Positions 31,106 to 39,806 of a stretch of DNA of 64,000 bases are shown in pieces; positions within the stretch are counted from its first letter, which is position 1, and every line of letters begins with the position of its first letter. A model generated the notes under the pieces. The model did not search any database. It saw only the letters and a list, made by a program, of their open reading frames with translations, and was not told the DNA's origin. The stretch lies in the NCBI RefSeq assembly GCF_001514195.1, contig NZ_KQ948736.1, forward strand, positions 1-64,000, given 5' to 3'. The position numbers and the translations under genes are program-made. This DNA comes from Streptomyces griseorubiginosus. GTDB taxonomy: Bacteria; Actinomycetota; Actinomycetes; Streptomycetales; Streptomycetaceae.

Positions 31106-32530
31106 ATGACGTACGAGCGTTCCGCCGGGCTGGCGGAGACCGCCCGGGCGCTGGCCGACGGCGAACTCACCTCCGTGTCCCTCGTCGAACGGGCCCTGGC
31201 ACGGATCAAGGCCTCCCAGGACACCCTCAACGCCTTCCGGATCGTACGGACCGAGGCCGCCCTGGTCGAGGCCGCAGCGGCGGACCGGGACCTCGCCGCC
31301 GGCGTGCGCACACCGCTGCTCGGCGTGCCCGTCGCCGTCAAGGACGACATGGACGTGGCGGGCGAACCGACCGCGTTCGGCTGCCGGGGCGAGTTCCCCG
31401 CGGTCACCCGGGACGGCGAGGCGGTACGGCGGCTGCGCGCGGCCGGGGCCGTGATCGTCGGCAAGACCAACACCTGCGAGTTCGGGCAGTGGCCGTTCAC
31501 CGAGGGCCCCGCCTTCGGCGCGACCCGCAACCCGTGGAGCCCCGAACACACCCCGGGCGGCTCCTCCGGCGGCTCCGCCGCCGCCGTGGCCGCCGGTCTG
31601 GTGCCGGCCGCCCTGGGCTCCGACGGGGCCGGTTCGGTCCGCATCCCCGCCTCCTGGACCCACCTGGTCGGCATCAAGCCGCAGCGCGGCCGCGTCTCCA
31701 CCTGGCCGCGCGGCGAGTCCTTCCAGGGCATCACCGTCAACGGCACGCTCGCCCGCACGGTCGCCGACGCGGCCCTGCTCCTCGACGCCGCGAGCGGCAA
31801 CCATCCCCTGGACCCGCACCGGCCGCCCGCCGTCGACGCCGGCGCGGCAGTCGGCCGCGACCCCGGACGGCTGCGCATCGCACTCGCCCTGAAGCCGCCG
31901 TTCACCGCACTGCCCGCCCGGCTCCGGCCGGAGGTGCGGGCCCGGGTCCTCGAACTCGCCGAGAAACTCGCCGCGTTGGGGCACACCGTCGAGGAGGCCG
32001 ATCCGCCGTACGGGCAGATCGGGCTCACCTTCGTGCCGCGCGCCACGGCCGGGCTCGCCGAGCGCGTGCGGGAGGCGCCCTTCCCCACCCTCCTGGACCG
32101 CCGTACCCGGGAGGCGGCCCGGCTGGGCGGGCTGCTCGGCGGGGTGCCGCTCCGGGCGGCGCGGCGCGCGGAGGCGGTCCTGCACCGCCGTATCGGCGGC
32201 TTCTTCACGTCGTACGACGTCGTCCTCGCCCCGACCACCGCGGCTCCCCCGCCCCGCGTCGGGGCGATGCTGGAGCTGGGCGGGCTGGCCACCGACCGGG
32301 CGATGATCGCGGCCTGCCCCTACGCGTGGCCGTGGAACGTGCTGGGCTGGCCCGGGGTCAACGTCCCCGCCGGGTTCGTCGGGGACGGGCTGCCCGTCGG
32401 GGCGCAGTTGCTCGGGCCCGCGAACAGCGAACCGCTTCTGCTGTCGCTCGCGGGGCAGTTGGAGGCGGAGCTGCGCTGGCACGAGGTCTGGCCGCCCGGG
32501 TGGGCGGCGGTGGATTCACCCGCCGCGTGA
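31106..32530 (+). CDS. Amidase-signature family amidase
   Basis: A 474-residue cytoplasmic amidase. The Ser-cisSer-Lys catalytic set is complete: Lys in GVPVAVKDDMDVAG, and the Gly/Ser-rich signature HTPGGSSGGSAAAVAAGLVP with GSDGAGSVRIPASW. It hydrolyses a carboxamide to acid and ammonia; relatives act on aliphatic and aromatic amides, malonamate, or aminoacyl-tRNA as GatA. No gatB/gatC neighbours are present, so it is a stand-alone amidase. The ATG at 31106 follows GGAGG by 8 bases; the GTG at 31097 overlaps that site. Divergent from the GH43-AbfB gene. Confidence 0.9.
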   Translation: MTYERSAGLAETARALADGELTSVSLVERALARIKASQDTLNAFRIVRTEAALVEAAAADRDLAAGVRTPLLGVPVAVKDDMDVAGEPTAFGCRGEFPAVTRDGEAVRRLRAAGAVIVGKTNTCEFGQWPFTEGPAFGATRNPWSPEHTPGGSSGGSAAAVAAGLVPAALGSDGAGSVRIPASWTHLVGIKPQRGRVSTWPRGESFQGITVNGTLARTVADAALLLDAASGNHPLDPHRPPAVDAGAAVGRDPGRLRIALALKPPFTALPARLRPEVRARVLELAEKLAALGHTVEEADPPYGQIGLTFVPRATAGLAERVREAPFPTLLDRRTREAARLGGLLGGVPLRAARRAEAVLHRRIGGFFTSYDVVLAPTTAAPPPRVGAMLELGGLATDRAMIAACPYAWPWNVLGWPGVNVPAGFVGDGLPVGAQLLGPANSEPLLLSLAGQLEAELRWHEVWPPGWAAVDSPAA

Positions 32531-32555
32531 CGGCGCCCGCCCGTACCCTGTGACC

Positions 32556-32774
32556 ATGGACGATGCGTCGATGGTCGGGCTCATGGGGCGGGTCACGGGG
32601 ACGGTCGGGCCGGGGCTCGTCGGCGAGGTGATCGTCCGGGTGCGGGGCGGCGCCGAGCACTTCCTCGCCTACCCCGCCACCGGCACGGAGCGGATCGAGC
32701 GGGGCACCGTGGTGATGGTGGTGGAGCACCTGCCGCCGAGAACGGTCTACGTACAGCCCGCCTATGACAGTTGA
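32556..32774 (+). CDS. NfeD-like OB-fold small protein
   Basis: A 72-residue protein resembling only the C-terminal OB-fold domain of NfeD: GLMGRVTGTVGPGLVGEVIV, then GTVVMVVEHLPPRTVYVQPA. No membrane segment is present. NfeD proteins partner with SPFH/flotillin proteins in membrane microdomains, and a flotillin-type gene follows 133 bp downstream, which supports the call. There is no Shine-Dalgarno; TACCCT (32544-32549) lies 6 nt before the ATG at 32556, so the mRNA is probably leaderless. A GTG at 32550 is an alternative start. The protein would be cytoplasmic, docking to the flotillin N-terminal region or membrane. Confidence 0.75.
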   Translation: MDDASMVGLMGRVTGTVGPGLVGEVIVRVRGGAEHFLAYPATGTERIERGTVVMVVEHLPPRTVYVQPAYDS

Positions 32775-32907
32775 GCCTGTCAATGCGCAGGTGAGGGGCG
32801 TTTGTATCAAGGTTTCGACAAGGATTCCCCAGCGTCTTCACCCTGGCCTCCAACAGGCGCACACTCCCTTCGTTCGGTGCCGAAAGGGCACCATTAAAAG
32901 GGGGCGT

Positions 32908-34383
32908 ATGCCGATGGTTGTCGGCGTCGTTGCGGGGGTGGCCGTCGCGGCCGTCGCCGCTGTGATCGGTCTGTTCAAACTGATGTGGCGTGTCGCGGAA
33001 CCCAACGAGGCACTGATCATCTCGGGCTCGAACCACAAGACCGAGGGCCTCGAGGCGGGCATGGGATTCCGCATCGTCACCGGGCGCGGCACGCTGGTGC
33101 TGCCCGGTGTGCAGGCGGTGCGCAAGCTCTCGCTCGACCTGAACGAGACCGAACTGCATGTGGACTGCGTGACCCACCAGGGCATTCCGCTCAAGGTGCG
33201 AGGCGTGGTCATCTTCAAGGTGGGCGACGACTTCGTGTCGATCGCCAACGCGGGGCGGCGCTTCCTCGACCAGCAGAAGCTGATGTCGGAGCGGGTGCAC
33301 AACGTGTTCGCCGGTCATCTGCGGTCCATCGTCGGCGGGTTGACCGTCGAGGACATGATCCGCGACCGGGAGAAGCTCACCGGGCAGACCCGGGCCGCCT
33401 GCGGCACGGAGATGGAGAAGCTGGGGCTCATCGTCGACTCCCTGCAGATCCATGAGATCGAGGACCCGACCGGGTACATCCAGAACCTGGCGATGCCGCA
33501 CGCGGCGGCCGTTCAGCGCGATGCCCGTATCGCGCAGGCGGAGGCGAACCGGCTGGCCACCGAGGCCGAGCAGCAGTCGTTCGCACGGATGGCGGAGGCC
33601 ACCCGGGACAGCGAGATCCTCCAGGCCGGCTACCAGGCCGAGCGGGACAAGGCGGCCGCGAAGGCGCGTCAGGCCGGTCCGCTCGCGGACGCCGGGGCCC
33701 GGCAGGAGGTCGTCGTCCAGGAGACCCGGGTCGCCGAACTCGAGGCGCACCGGCGGGAGCAGCAGCTCCAGGCGGACGTCCGCAAGCCGGCGGACGCCAA
33801 GGCCTACGAGAAGCGGACGCTCGCCGAGGCCGAGCGTGACGCGCGGATCTCCGGGGCCGAGGCCAAGGCGCGGGAGACCGAGCTCGCCGCGGCGGCGGAG
33901 GCCACCCGGGTCAAGACGGCGGCGGGTGCCGAGGCCGAGGCGACCAAGGCGCGCGGTGCGGCCATGGCGGCGTCCACCCGGGCCACGGGTGAGGCGGAGG
34001 CCGCGGCGGCCCAGGCCAGGGGTCTGGCCGAGGCGGAGGCCGCGAAGGCGAAGGGTCTCGCGGAGGCGGAGGCCATCAAGGCGCGTGCCGCCGCGCTCGC
34101 CGAGAACCAGGAAGCGGTCGTCGCCCAACAACTCGCCGAGAACTGGCCGGAGATCGTCAAGGCGGGCGCGTCCGCGTTCGGCAACGTCGACAACATGGTG
34201 GTGCTCAACGGCGCCGACGGCATGGCGGACATGTTCGCCAAGGCGCTCACCATGGGCGGCACGGGGCTGGGCCTGGCCCGTCAGCTGCTGGCGTCGATGA
34301 ACCAGAACGGACAGCACGTCAACGGCACTTCGCTGAACGGCGTCGCCGCGCCGCCCGCGCAGAAGGTACCGGTTCAGGAGTAA
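32908..34383 (+). CDS. SPFH/flotillin-family membrane scaffold protein
   Basis: A 491-residue flotillin-like protein. One N-terminal membrane helix (VVGVVAGVAVAAVAAVIGLF) is followed by the SPFH domain (about 30-200: VAEPNEALIISGSNHKTEGL, LPGVQAVRKLSLDLNETELH, VTHQGIPLKVRGVVIFKVGD). A long Ala/Glu/Lys coiled coil (about 210-420) has repeated AEAEAxKAKGLAEAEAIKAR units; the Gly-rich C-terminus contains GNVDNMVVLNGADGMADMFA, the flotillin oligomer end. These proteins form lipid-raft-like membrane scaffolds. The ATG at 32908 follows AAAAGGGGGCGT. The NfeD-like gene upstream makes the typical NfeD-flotillin pair. Confidence 0.92.
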   Translation: MPMVVGVVAGVAVAAVAAVIGLFKLMWRVAEPNEALIISGSNHKTEGLEAGMGFRIVTGRGTLVLPGVQAVRKLSLDLNETELHVDCVTHQGIPLKVRGVVIFKVGDDFVSIANAGRRFLDQQKLMSERVHNVFAGHLRSIVGGLTVEDMIRDREKLTGQTRAACGTEMEKLGLIVDSLQIHEIEDPTGYIQNLAMPHAAAVQRDARIAQAEANRLATEAEQQSFARMAEATRDSEILQAGYQAERDKAAAKARQAGPLADAGARQEVVVQETRVAELEAHRREQQLQADVRKPADAKAYEKRTLAEAERDARISGAEAKARETELAAAAEATRVKTAAGAEAEATKARGAAMAASTRATGEAEAAAAQARGLAEAEAAKAKGLAEAEAIKARAAALAENQEAVVAQQLAENWPEIVKAGASAFGNVDNMVVLNGADGMADMFAKALTMGGTGLGLARQLLASMNQNGQHVNGTSLNGVAAPPAQKVPVQE

Positions 34384-34491
34384 GGGACTGGCGGTCCGGG
34401 GCCTTTGGAAGAATGGGTCCCGGGCCGCCGCTTCGTCCGTTCGACGGACCGCGCTTCTCCCCCTGTCCCGCGGACGCCATAAGGTGCCCCC

Positions 34492-34938
34492 GTGACTGCG
34501 TCTACCGATGAGAACGTCCCCGGCCGCTTCGGCGCCACCGCCACCACCGAGGCCGACCCGCGCGAGGTCGGCCCGGTGCGCACCGAGTACTCCCCCGCGC
34601 ACGACGGGGACCCGGACCCCGGGGAGATCGTGTGGACCTGGGTGCCCTTCGAGGAGAACGACGGCCGCGGCAAGGACCGGCCCGTGCTCGTGGTCGCCCG
34701 CGAGGCGGCCGGCACCGTGCTCGCCGTCCAGCTGTCGAGCAAGCGGCACGACGGCGACCGGGAGTGGGTCGCCATCGGCAGCGGACCCTGGGACCGCACC
34801 GGGCGGGACTCCTGGGTGGACGTCGACCGCGTCCTGCGCCTGCACGAGGAGGGCATGCGCCGAGAGGCCTGCGCCCTGGACCGGGGCCGCTTCAACCTGG
34901 TCAGGCAGCGGCTGCACGAGCGGTACGGCTGGACCTGA
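34492..34938 (+). CDS. PemK/MazF-like domain protein
   Basis: A 148-residue protein. From about residue 40 it reads DPGEIVWTWVPFEENDGRGK, DRPVLVVAREAAGTVLAVQL, GSGPWDRTGRDSWVDVDRVL, RLHEEGMRREACALDRGRFN. This is the beta-barrel of the PemK/MazF endoribonuclease superfamily ('GEIVW ... K-x-R-P-x-L-V-V'). The N-terminal 40 residues are acidic and probably disordered. No antitoxin-sized gene adjoins, so it may be a solitary domain or a regulator rather than an active toxin. Start GTG at 34492 is 6 nt behind TAAGGT (34480-34485), a leaderless arrangement, although AAGGTG could also act as a ribosome site. Confidence 0.75.
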   Translation: MTASTDENVPGRFGATATTEADPREVGPVRTEYSPAHDGDPDPGEIVWTWVPFEENDGRGKDRPVLVVAREAAGTVLAVQLSSKRHDGDREWVAIGSGPWDRTGRDSWVDVDRVLRLHEEGMRREACALDRGRFNLVRQRLHERYGWT

Positions 34939-34941
34939 CGG

Positions 34942-36123
34942 TCAGCTCCGGGCCGGCTGCCGCTCGGCGAACGCCCGTACGAACGCTTCCCGCACCACCG
35001 CACCCGGGGTGCGGTCGAGCACCCCGAACACCACGTGCTCGAAGGCCCCCGCGAACCGGCCGCCCGGGGCGAGCAGGGTCCGGAACGCCCCCGCCACCTG
35101 AGCGGGGTCGTTCTGGAACACCCCGCAGCCCCAGGCGCCCAGCACCAGTCGCCGGTAGCCCGCGGCGACGGCCACCGACAGCACCTGCTCGGCACGCACC
35201 GCGAGGGCCCGCGGCAGTTCGGCCACCCGCTCGGGTGCCGTCCGCCGCACCACCCCGGCGTTCGGCGCCGCCGCCGTCAGGAAGCCCACCAGGTGCGCCG
35301 AGTCCAGCAGACGGCCGTGGTCGTCCCGGAAGACGGGCACGGCAGGCGAGTGGATGACCCGGTCCGTGTAGAACGGGTCGCGGTGGGCGCGGTGGTGGTC
35401 GTAGAACTCGCGGGCCTTGAGCAGGCAGGTGTACAGCGCGGAAGCCCGGCACAGGGCCTCCTCCTGGGCCTGGGCACCGTTCAGGAAGCCACCGCCCGGG
35501 TTGCGAGCCGAGGCGAAGTTCAGCACGGCCACGCGCCCGGCAGGTGGGTCGGCCGACCCTGCGGCGGAGCCCCCGGCAGGCACGTCGGCCGGCCCCGCGC
35601 CGAAGCCCCTGGCGAGCGGGTCGGCCGACCCCGCGCCGGAGCCCCCGGCAGGCGGGGCAGCCGCCCCAACGGCAGAATTCCCGGCAAGCCGGCCGGCCGC
35701 CCGAACGGCAGAACCTCCGGCAAGCGGCTCGGCCGCCCGAGCAGCAGAACCCCCGGCAAGCGGCTCGGCCGCCCGATAGGCAGAGGCGTCACCCAACAGC
35801 CGGCCCGCACCCGGGCCACCCTCGCCCGACCTCCGGGCCGCCTTCAGACCGCCCTCGCCCAACCGGCGCGCCGCCTCCAGACTGCTCTCCCCCGTGACCT
35901 CGAAGAACGTGTCCGCAGGAGCGCAGCCCGCCGTTGGACCGAAGCCCGCCGCCGGAGTGAAGGCGGGCACCTCCACCGGCCCGGGGCCGTACATCCGCGT
36001 CCCCGCCCGCGCCGTCTCGATGTCCGCGGCCAGGAGCACCTCGCGCCCGTCCGGCGCCCGATAGCGTCCCGCCGCGACGATCCGTTCCGTCTCCTGCGCG
36101 ATGCCGCGCAGCCGTGCGCTCAT
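34942..36123 (-). CDS. Microbial PARG-type (TIGR02452/DUF2263) protein with repeat-expanded loop
   Basis: A 393-residue protein, about 100 residues longer than the usual 270-290 of TIGR02452 proteins. The N-terminal domain (IAQETERIVAAGRYRAPDGR) and the macrodomain-like catalytic part carry the bacterial poly(ADP-ribose) glycohydrolase signature: NFASARNPGGGFLNGAQAQE with GGG at 210-212 and QEE at 220-222. These enzymes hydrolyse ADP-ribose chains. Residues 114-197 are seven tandem 12-residue units inserted directly before the catalytic strand VAVLNF. The C-terminus (LVLGAWGCGVFQNDPAQVAG) is intact. ATG at 36123, weak ribosome site GGGGGTGG. Its stop codon is 3 bp from the convergent PemK-like gene. 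Confidence 0.85.
   Translation of the reverse strand: MSARLRGIAQETERIVAAGRYRAPDGREVLLAADIETARAGTRMYGPGPVEVPAFTPAAGFGPTAGCAPADTFFEVTGESSLEAARRLGEGGLKAARRSGEGGPGAGRLLGDASAYRAAEPLAGGSAARAAEPLAGGSAVRAAGRLAGNSAVGAAAPPAGGSGAGSADPLARGFGAGPADVPAGGSAAGSADPPAGRVAVLNFASARNPGGGFLNGAQAQEEALCRASALYTCLLKAREFYDHHRAHRDPFYTDRVIHSPAVPVFRDDHGRLLDSAHLVGFLTAAAPNAGVVRRTAPERVAELPRALAVRAEQVLSVAVAAGYRRLVLGAWGCGVFQNDPAQVAGAFRTLLAPGGRFAGAFEHVVFGVLDRTPGAVVREAFVRAFAERQPARS
35533..35784 (-). repeat. Seven tandem 36-bp units (12 residues each) inside the PARG-type gene
   Basis: Translated on the minus strand, residues 114-197 break exactly into seven 12-mers: SAYRAAEPLAGG, SAARAAEPLAGG, SAVRAAGRLAGN, SAVGAAAPPAGG, SGAGSADPLARG, FGAGPADVPAGG, SAAGSADPPAGR. 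The consensus is S-A-x-x-A-A-x-P-L-A-G-G. The N-terminal copies are more alike at DNA level than the C-terminal ones, suggesting recent duplication at the start of the array. Weaker, 11-12-residue relatives precede it (residues 80-113). Confidence 0.9.
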
Positions 36124-36412
36124 GGCGCCACCCCCGTGGACGCCATGACCGCACGCCGTGCGGTCTCCCCCGTCGTGCTCATGCGGGAATCGTGGGTGAT
36201 GCTGGGGTGGCGGTGCAACAGAGTTTCAAACGCCCGCCACAGCCGGAAAACGCCTCGAAAACCCAGGGAGAACAGTGCTCCACGGCCCCTAATGCGCGGA
36301 TGTGCACCCTTGTGCGGAACGGGAAGAAGGTCTTGGGTGGGACGAGCGTTGCCGGTCCGACCCACCTGATCCCCGGACCGGTGGCATGGTGGAATCTCAG
36401 GAGGATCCCGAC

Positions 36413-37702
36413 ATGTCCGACTCCATCGGCGACTGTACGAACCCTCGTACGGCGCTCCGCGAAGCAGAGCTGGAGGCCCTGGTCCGCGGCATCTGCTTCA
36501 AGACCGGTCCACCCCGCCGCATCGGGGTGGAACTGGAATGGCTCGTCCACGAGCTGCGCGGTCCGCAGCTCCCCGTCACACCGGAACGACTCACGGCCGC
36601 CTACGCCGCACTGCGGACCGTGCCCCTGAAGTCGGCACTCACCGTCGAGCCGGGCGGCCAGCTGGAGCTGAGTTCCCAGCCCGCCGACTCCCTGACGGAG
36701 TGCATCGACACCGTCTCCGCGGACCTCGCCGCCGTCCGCACGGCCCTCGCCGAACAGGGTCTGGGCCTCGTCGGCTTCGGCCACGACCCCTGGCACCCGC
36801 CCCGCAGATACCTCCGCGAACCGCGCTACGACGCGATGGAGACCTGCCTGGACCGCACCGGCCCGGCGGGCCGCGCCATGATGTGCACCTCGGCCTCCGT
36901 GCAGGTCTGCGTGGACGCCGGCCACGAGGAGCCCGGTCCCCTGGGCCTCGGGCGCCGCTGGTGGCTGGCGCACCAGCTGGGCGCCGTCCTGGTGGCCGCC
37001 TTCGCGAACTCGCCCCTGGCGGGTTCCGAGCCCACCGGCTGGCTCTCCACCCGCCAGCTGCTGTGGACCGAGATCGGCAAGGGCCGGGCGGGCGGCCCCG
37101 ACCTGGACGCCGACCCCCGTGCGGCCTGGGCCCGGCACGTCCTGGACGCGCCGGTGATGTGCATACGGCGGGACGGCGGCCCCTGGGACGTCCCCGAGGG
37201 GCTCACCTTCCGGCAGTGGGCCAGGTCGGGCGTGCCCCGGCAGCCGACCCGGGAGGATCTCGACTACCACGTCTCGACGCTGTTCCCGCCGGTCAGGCCG
37301 CGCGGCCATCTCGAACTGCGGATGATCGACGCACAGCCAGGCGAGGACGGCTGGATCGTCCCGCTCGCGGTGACGGCGGCGCTCTTCGACGACCCGGAGA
37401 CCGCCGAGACGGCCTACCGGGCGGTGAAGCCGCTCGCCGAGCGCACCCTGTCCCTGCCCGCCCCGCACAATCCGCTGTGGATCGACGCGGCCCGGCACGG
37501 GCTCACCGACCCGGAGCTGCGGGAGGCGGCCGTGGTGTGCTTCACGGCGGCCCTGGAGGGCCTGCCCCGGCTGGGCGCGGGCGCCGAGGTCATCGGCGCC
37601 GTCGAAACGTATCTGCACCGCTATGTGATCCGGGGCCGCTGCCCCGCCGACGATCTGCTGGACCGCACCCACGGTTCGCTCGGGAAGGAAATCCGCACAT
37701 GA
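36413..37702 (+). CDS. egtA: Ergothioneine biosynthesis glutamate-cysteine ligase EgtA
   Basis: A 429-residue GCS2-type ligase joining glutamate and cysteine to gamma-glutamylcysteine, the sulfur donor for ergothioneine. Diagnostic segments: RIGVELEWLVHELRGPQLPV (nucleotide/substrate site), VEPGGQLELSSQPADSLTEC, GFGHDPWHPPRRYLREPRYD, MMCTSASVQVCVDAGHEEPG and HLELRMIDAQPGEDGWIVPL. The ATG at 36413 has CAGGAGGATCC upstream, the best ribosome site in the area. First gene of egtABCD, overlapping egtB by 4 bp (ATGA). Cytoplasmic. The 289-bp gap to the divergent PARG-type gene must hold the operon promoter. Confidence 0.95.
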   Translation: MSDSIGDCTNPRTALREAELEALVRGICFKTGPPRRIGVELEWLVHELRGPQLPVTPERLTAAYAALRTVPLKSALTVEPGGQLELSSQPADSLTECIDTVSADLAAVRTALAEQGLGLVGFGHDPWHPPRRYLREPRYDAMETCLDRTGPAGRAMMCTSASVQVCVDAGHEEPGPLGLGRRWWLAHQLGAVLVAAFANSPLAGSEPTGWLSTRQLLWTEIGKGRAGGPDLDADPRAAWARHVLDAPVMCIRRDGGPWDVPEGLTFRQWARSGVPRQPTREDLDYHVSTLFPPVRPRGHLELRMIDAQPGEDGWIVPLAVTAALFDDPETAETAYRAVKPLAERTLSLPAPHNPLWIDAARHGLTDPELREAAVVCFTAALEGLPRLGAGAEVIGAVETYLHRYVIRGRCPADDLLDRTHGSLGKEIRT

Positions 37703-39033
37703 CCGACCCCACCACCGCCCCCTCGGTCGAGGACCCCGAGTCCTTCCGTGAGCGGGCGGTGTCGACCCTGGTCACCGCCCGGGACCGCACGACGCTCCTC
37801 ACCAGCTGCGTCGAGGAACCCGACCTGACCGCCCAGCACTCGCCGCTGATGTCGCCGCTCGTGTGGGACCTCGCCCACATCGGCAACCAGGAGGAGCAGT
37901 GGCTGCTGCGGACGGTCGGCGGCCAGGAGGCGATACGGCCCGAGATCGACGGCATCTACGACGCCTTCGAGCACCCGCGCTCCGAACGCCCCTCGCTGCC
38001 CCTGCTGTCCCCCGCGGAGTCCCGGCGCTACGCGGCCGAGGTGCGCGGGCGGGTCCTCGACATCCTGGAGGGCACCGCGCTGCACGGGACCCGGCTCACC
38101 GAGGCCGGGTTCGCCTTCGGGATGATCGCGCAGCACGAACAGCAGCACGACGAGACGATGCTGATCACCCATCAGCTCCGCAAGGGCCCCGCGGCCCTGA
38201 CCGCCCCGGACCCGGAACCGGCCCCGCTGTTCACCGGCCCGGCCGAAGTCCTGGTCCCCGGGGGCCCGTTCACCATGGGCACCTCCGACGAGCCGTGGGC
38301 GCTGGACAACGAACGCCCCGCGCACCGGCGGGAGGTGGACGCCTTCTGGATCGACACCACACCGGTGACGAACGCCGAGTACCAGGCGTTCATCGAGGAC
38401 GGCGGCTACGACACCGAGCGCTGGTGGGCGCCGGCGGGCTGGGCGCACATCCGGCAGCACTCCATCCACGCCCCGCTGTTCTGGAGCCGGGACGGCAGGC
38501 AGTGGCTGCGCCGGCGCTTCGGCGTCACCGAGGTCGTGCCGCCGGACGAGCCCGTGGTCCACGTGTCCTGGTACGAGGCCGACGCCTACGCCCGCTGGGC
38601 CGGCCGGCGGCTGCCCACCGAGGCGGAGTGGGAGAAGGCGGCCCGCCACGACCCGGCCGGGAACCGCTCGACACGCTACCCGTGGGGCGACGCCGACCCG
38701 CGGCCCGAGCACGCCAACCTGGGCCAGCGGCACCTGCGCCCCGCCCCCGCGGGAAGCTACCCGGAGGGCGAGTCGCCGCTCGGGGTACGGCAGTTGATCG
38801 GTGACGTGTGGGAGTGGACGGCGAGCGACTTCGAGCCCTACCCGGGGTTCCAGGCGTTCCCGTACAAGGAGTACTCGGAGGTGTTCTTCGGCCCCGACCA
38901 CAAGGTGCTGCGCGGCGGTTCGTTCGCCGTGGACCCGGTCGCCTGCCGGGGCACGTTCCGCAACTGGGACTACCCCATCCGGCGGCAGATCTTCTCCGGC
39001 TTCCGCACCGCCCGTTCCGCGGGGTCCGCCTGA
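37699..39033 (+). CDS. egtB: Ergothioneine biosynthesis sulfoxide synthase EgtB
   Basis: A 444-residue non-heme iron enzyme that joins gamma-glutamylcysteine (or cysteine) to hercynine with O2 to form the sulfoxide. The N-terminal DinB-like bundle supplies the three-His iron site: His60 in WDLAHIGNQEEQW and His146/His150 in AQHEQQHDET. The C-terminal formylglycine-generating-enzyme-like domain (from about residue 180) has GGPFTMGTSDEPWALDNERP, WYEADAYARWAGRRLPTEAE, VWEWTASDFEPYPG and LRGGSFAVDP. Its start overlaps the egtA stop and its stop overlaps the egtC start by one base. The substrate branch (Cys versus gamma-Glu-Cys) follows from the co-encoded EgtA and EgtC. Confidence 0.95.
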   Translation: MTDPTTAPSVEDPESFRERAVSTLVTARDRTTLLTSCVEEPDLTAQHSPLMSPLVWDLAHIGNQEEQWLLRTVGGQEAIRPEIDGIYDAFEHPRSERPSLPLLSPAESRRYAAEVRGRVLDILEGTALHGTRLTEAGFAFGMIAQHEQQHDETMLITHQLRKGPAALTAPDPEPAPLFTGPAEVLVPGGPFTMGTSDEPWALDNERPAHRREVDAFWIDTTPVTNAEYQAFIEDGGYDTERWWAPAGWAHIRQHSIHAPLFWSRDGRQWLRRRFGVTEVVPPDEPVVHVSWYEADAYARWAGRRLPTEAEWEKAARHDPAGNRSTRYPWGDADPRPEHANLGQRHLRPAPAGSYPEGESPLGVRQLIGDVWEWTASDFEPYPGFQAFPYKEYSEVFFGPDHKVLRGGSFAVDPVACRGTFRNWDYPIRRQIFSGFRTARSAGSA

Positions 39034-39806
39034 TGTGCCGTCATCTGGCGTGGTTGGGACCCGAGGAGCCGCTCGGCCGGCTCCTCGTGGAGCCCCCGCA
39101 CAGCCTGTACCGGCAGTCCTGGGCGCCGCGCCGGCAACGGCACGGCACCGTCAACGCCGATGGTTTCGGCGTCGGTTGGTACGCCGAGGGCGATCCTGTC
39201 CCGGCCCGGTACCGGCGGGCCGGGCCCATCTGGGCCGACCTGTCGTTCGCCGACCTCGCCCGGGTCGTGCGCAGCCCGGCGGTCCTGGCCGCCGTACGGG
39301 ACGCGACCCTGGCGGGAGCCGACGCCGAGGCCGCGGCGGCGCCGTACGCCTCGGGGCCCTGGCTGTTCAGCCACAACGGCGCGGTGAAGGGCTGGCCGGA
39401 CTCCCTGGCTCCGCTGACCGGGACCGTGCCCCCGGCGGACCTGCTGTCGATGGAGGCCCGCAACGACTCGGCGTTCGTGTGGGCCCTGGTCCTCAACCGG
39501 CTGCGCGGCGGCGACGAGGAGGGCCAGGCGCTCGCCGACACGGTCCTGGAAGTCGCCGAGGCGGCCCCCGGCTCCCGGCTCAACCTGCTGCTGACCAACG
39601 GCGAGTCCATCGCCGCGACCGCCTGGGGCGACACCCTCTGGTACCTCCAGCGGGCCGGCCTCGGCACGGTCGTCGCCTCCGAGCCGTACGACGACGATCC
39701 GCACTGGCAGGAGGTACCCGACCGCACGCTCCTCGCGGCGAGCCGCACCGACGTGCTGCTGACCCCCCTCAAGTCCCTGGAACCACTCAAGGAGCCCCGC
39801 ACGTGA
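39033..39806 (+). CDS. egtC: Ergothioneine biosynthesis amidohydrolase EgtC
   Basis: A 257-residue class II glutamine amidotransferase-fold (Ntn) hydrolase; Cys2 (MCRHLAWLG) becomes the N-terminal nucleophile after Met removal. It removes glutamate from the gamma-glutamyl hercynylcysteine sulfoxide. Other family segments: HGTVNADGFGVGWYAEGDPV, WLFSHNGAVKGWPDSLAPLT, RNDSAFVWALVLNRL, SRLNLLLTNGESIAATAWGD. Starts on the egtB stop codon (TGATG) and overlaps egtD by 4 bp (GTGA). Confidence 0.95.
   Translation: MCRHLAWLGPEEPLGRLLVEPPHSLYRQSWAPRRQRHGTVNADGFGVGWYAEGDPVPARYRRAGPIWADLSFADLARVVRSPAVLAAVRDATLAGADAEAAAAPYASGPWLFSHNGAVKGWPDSLAPLTGTVPPADLLSMEARNDSAFVWALVLNRLRGGDEEGQALADTVLEVAEAAPGSRLNLLLTNGESIAATAWGDTLWYLQRAGLGTVVASEPYDDDPHWQEVPDRTLLAASRTDVLLTPLKSLEPLKEPRT

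Noticed and set aside
35533..35784. 36-bp repeats considered as a CRISPR array
   Set aside because: The units are contiguous without spacers, keep a reading frame and translate to 12-residue repeats within a conserved gene.
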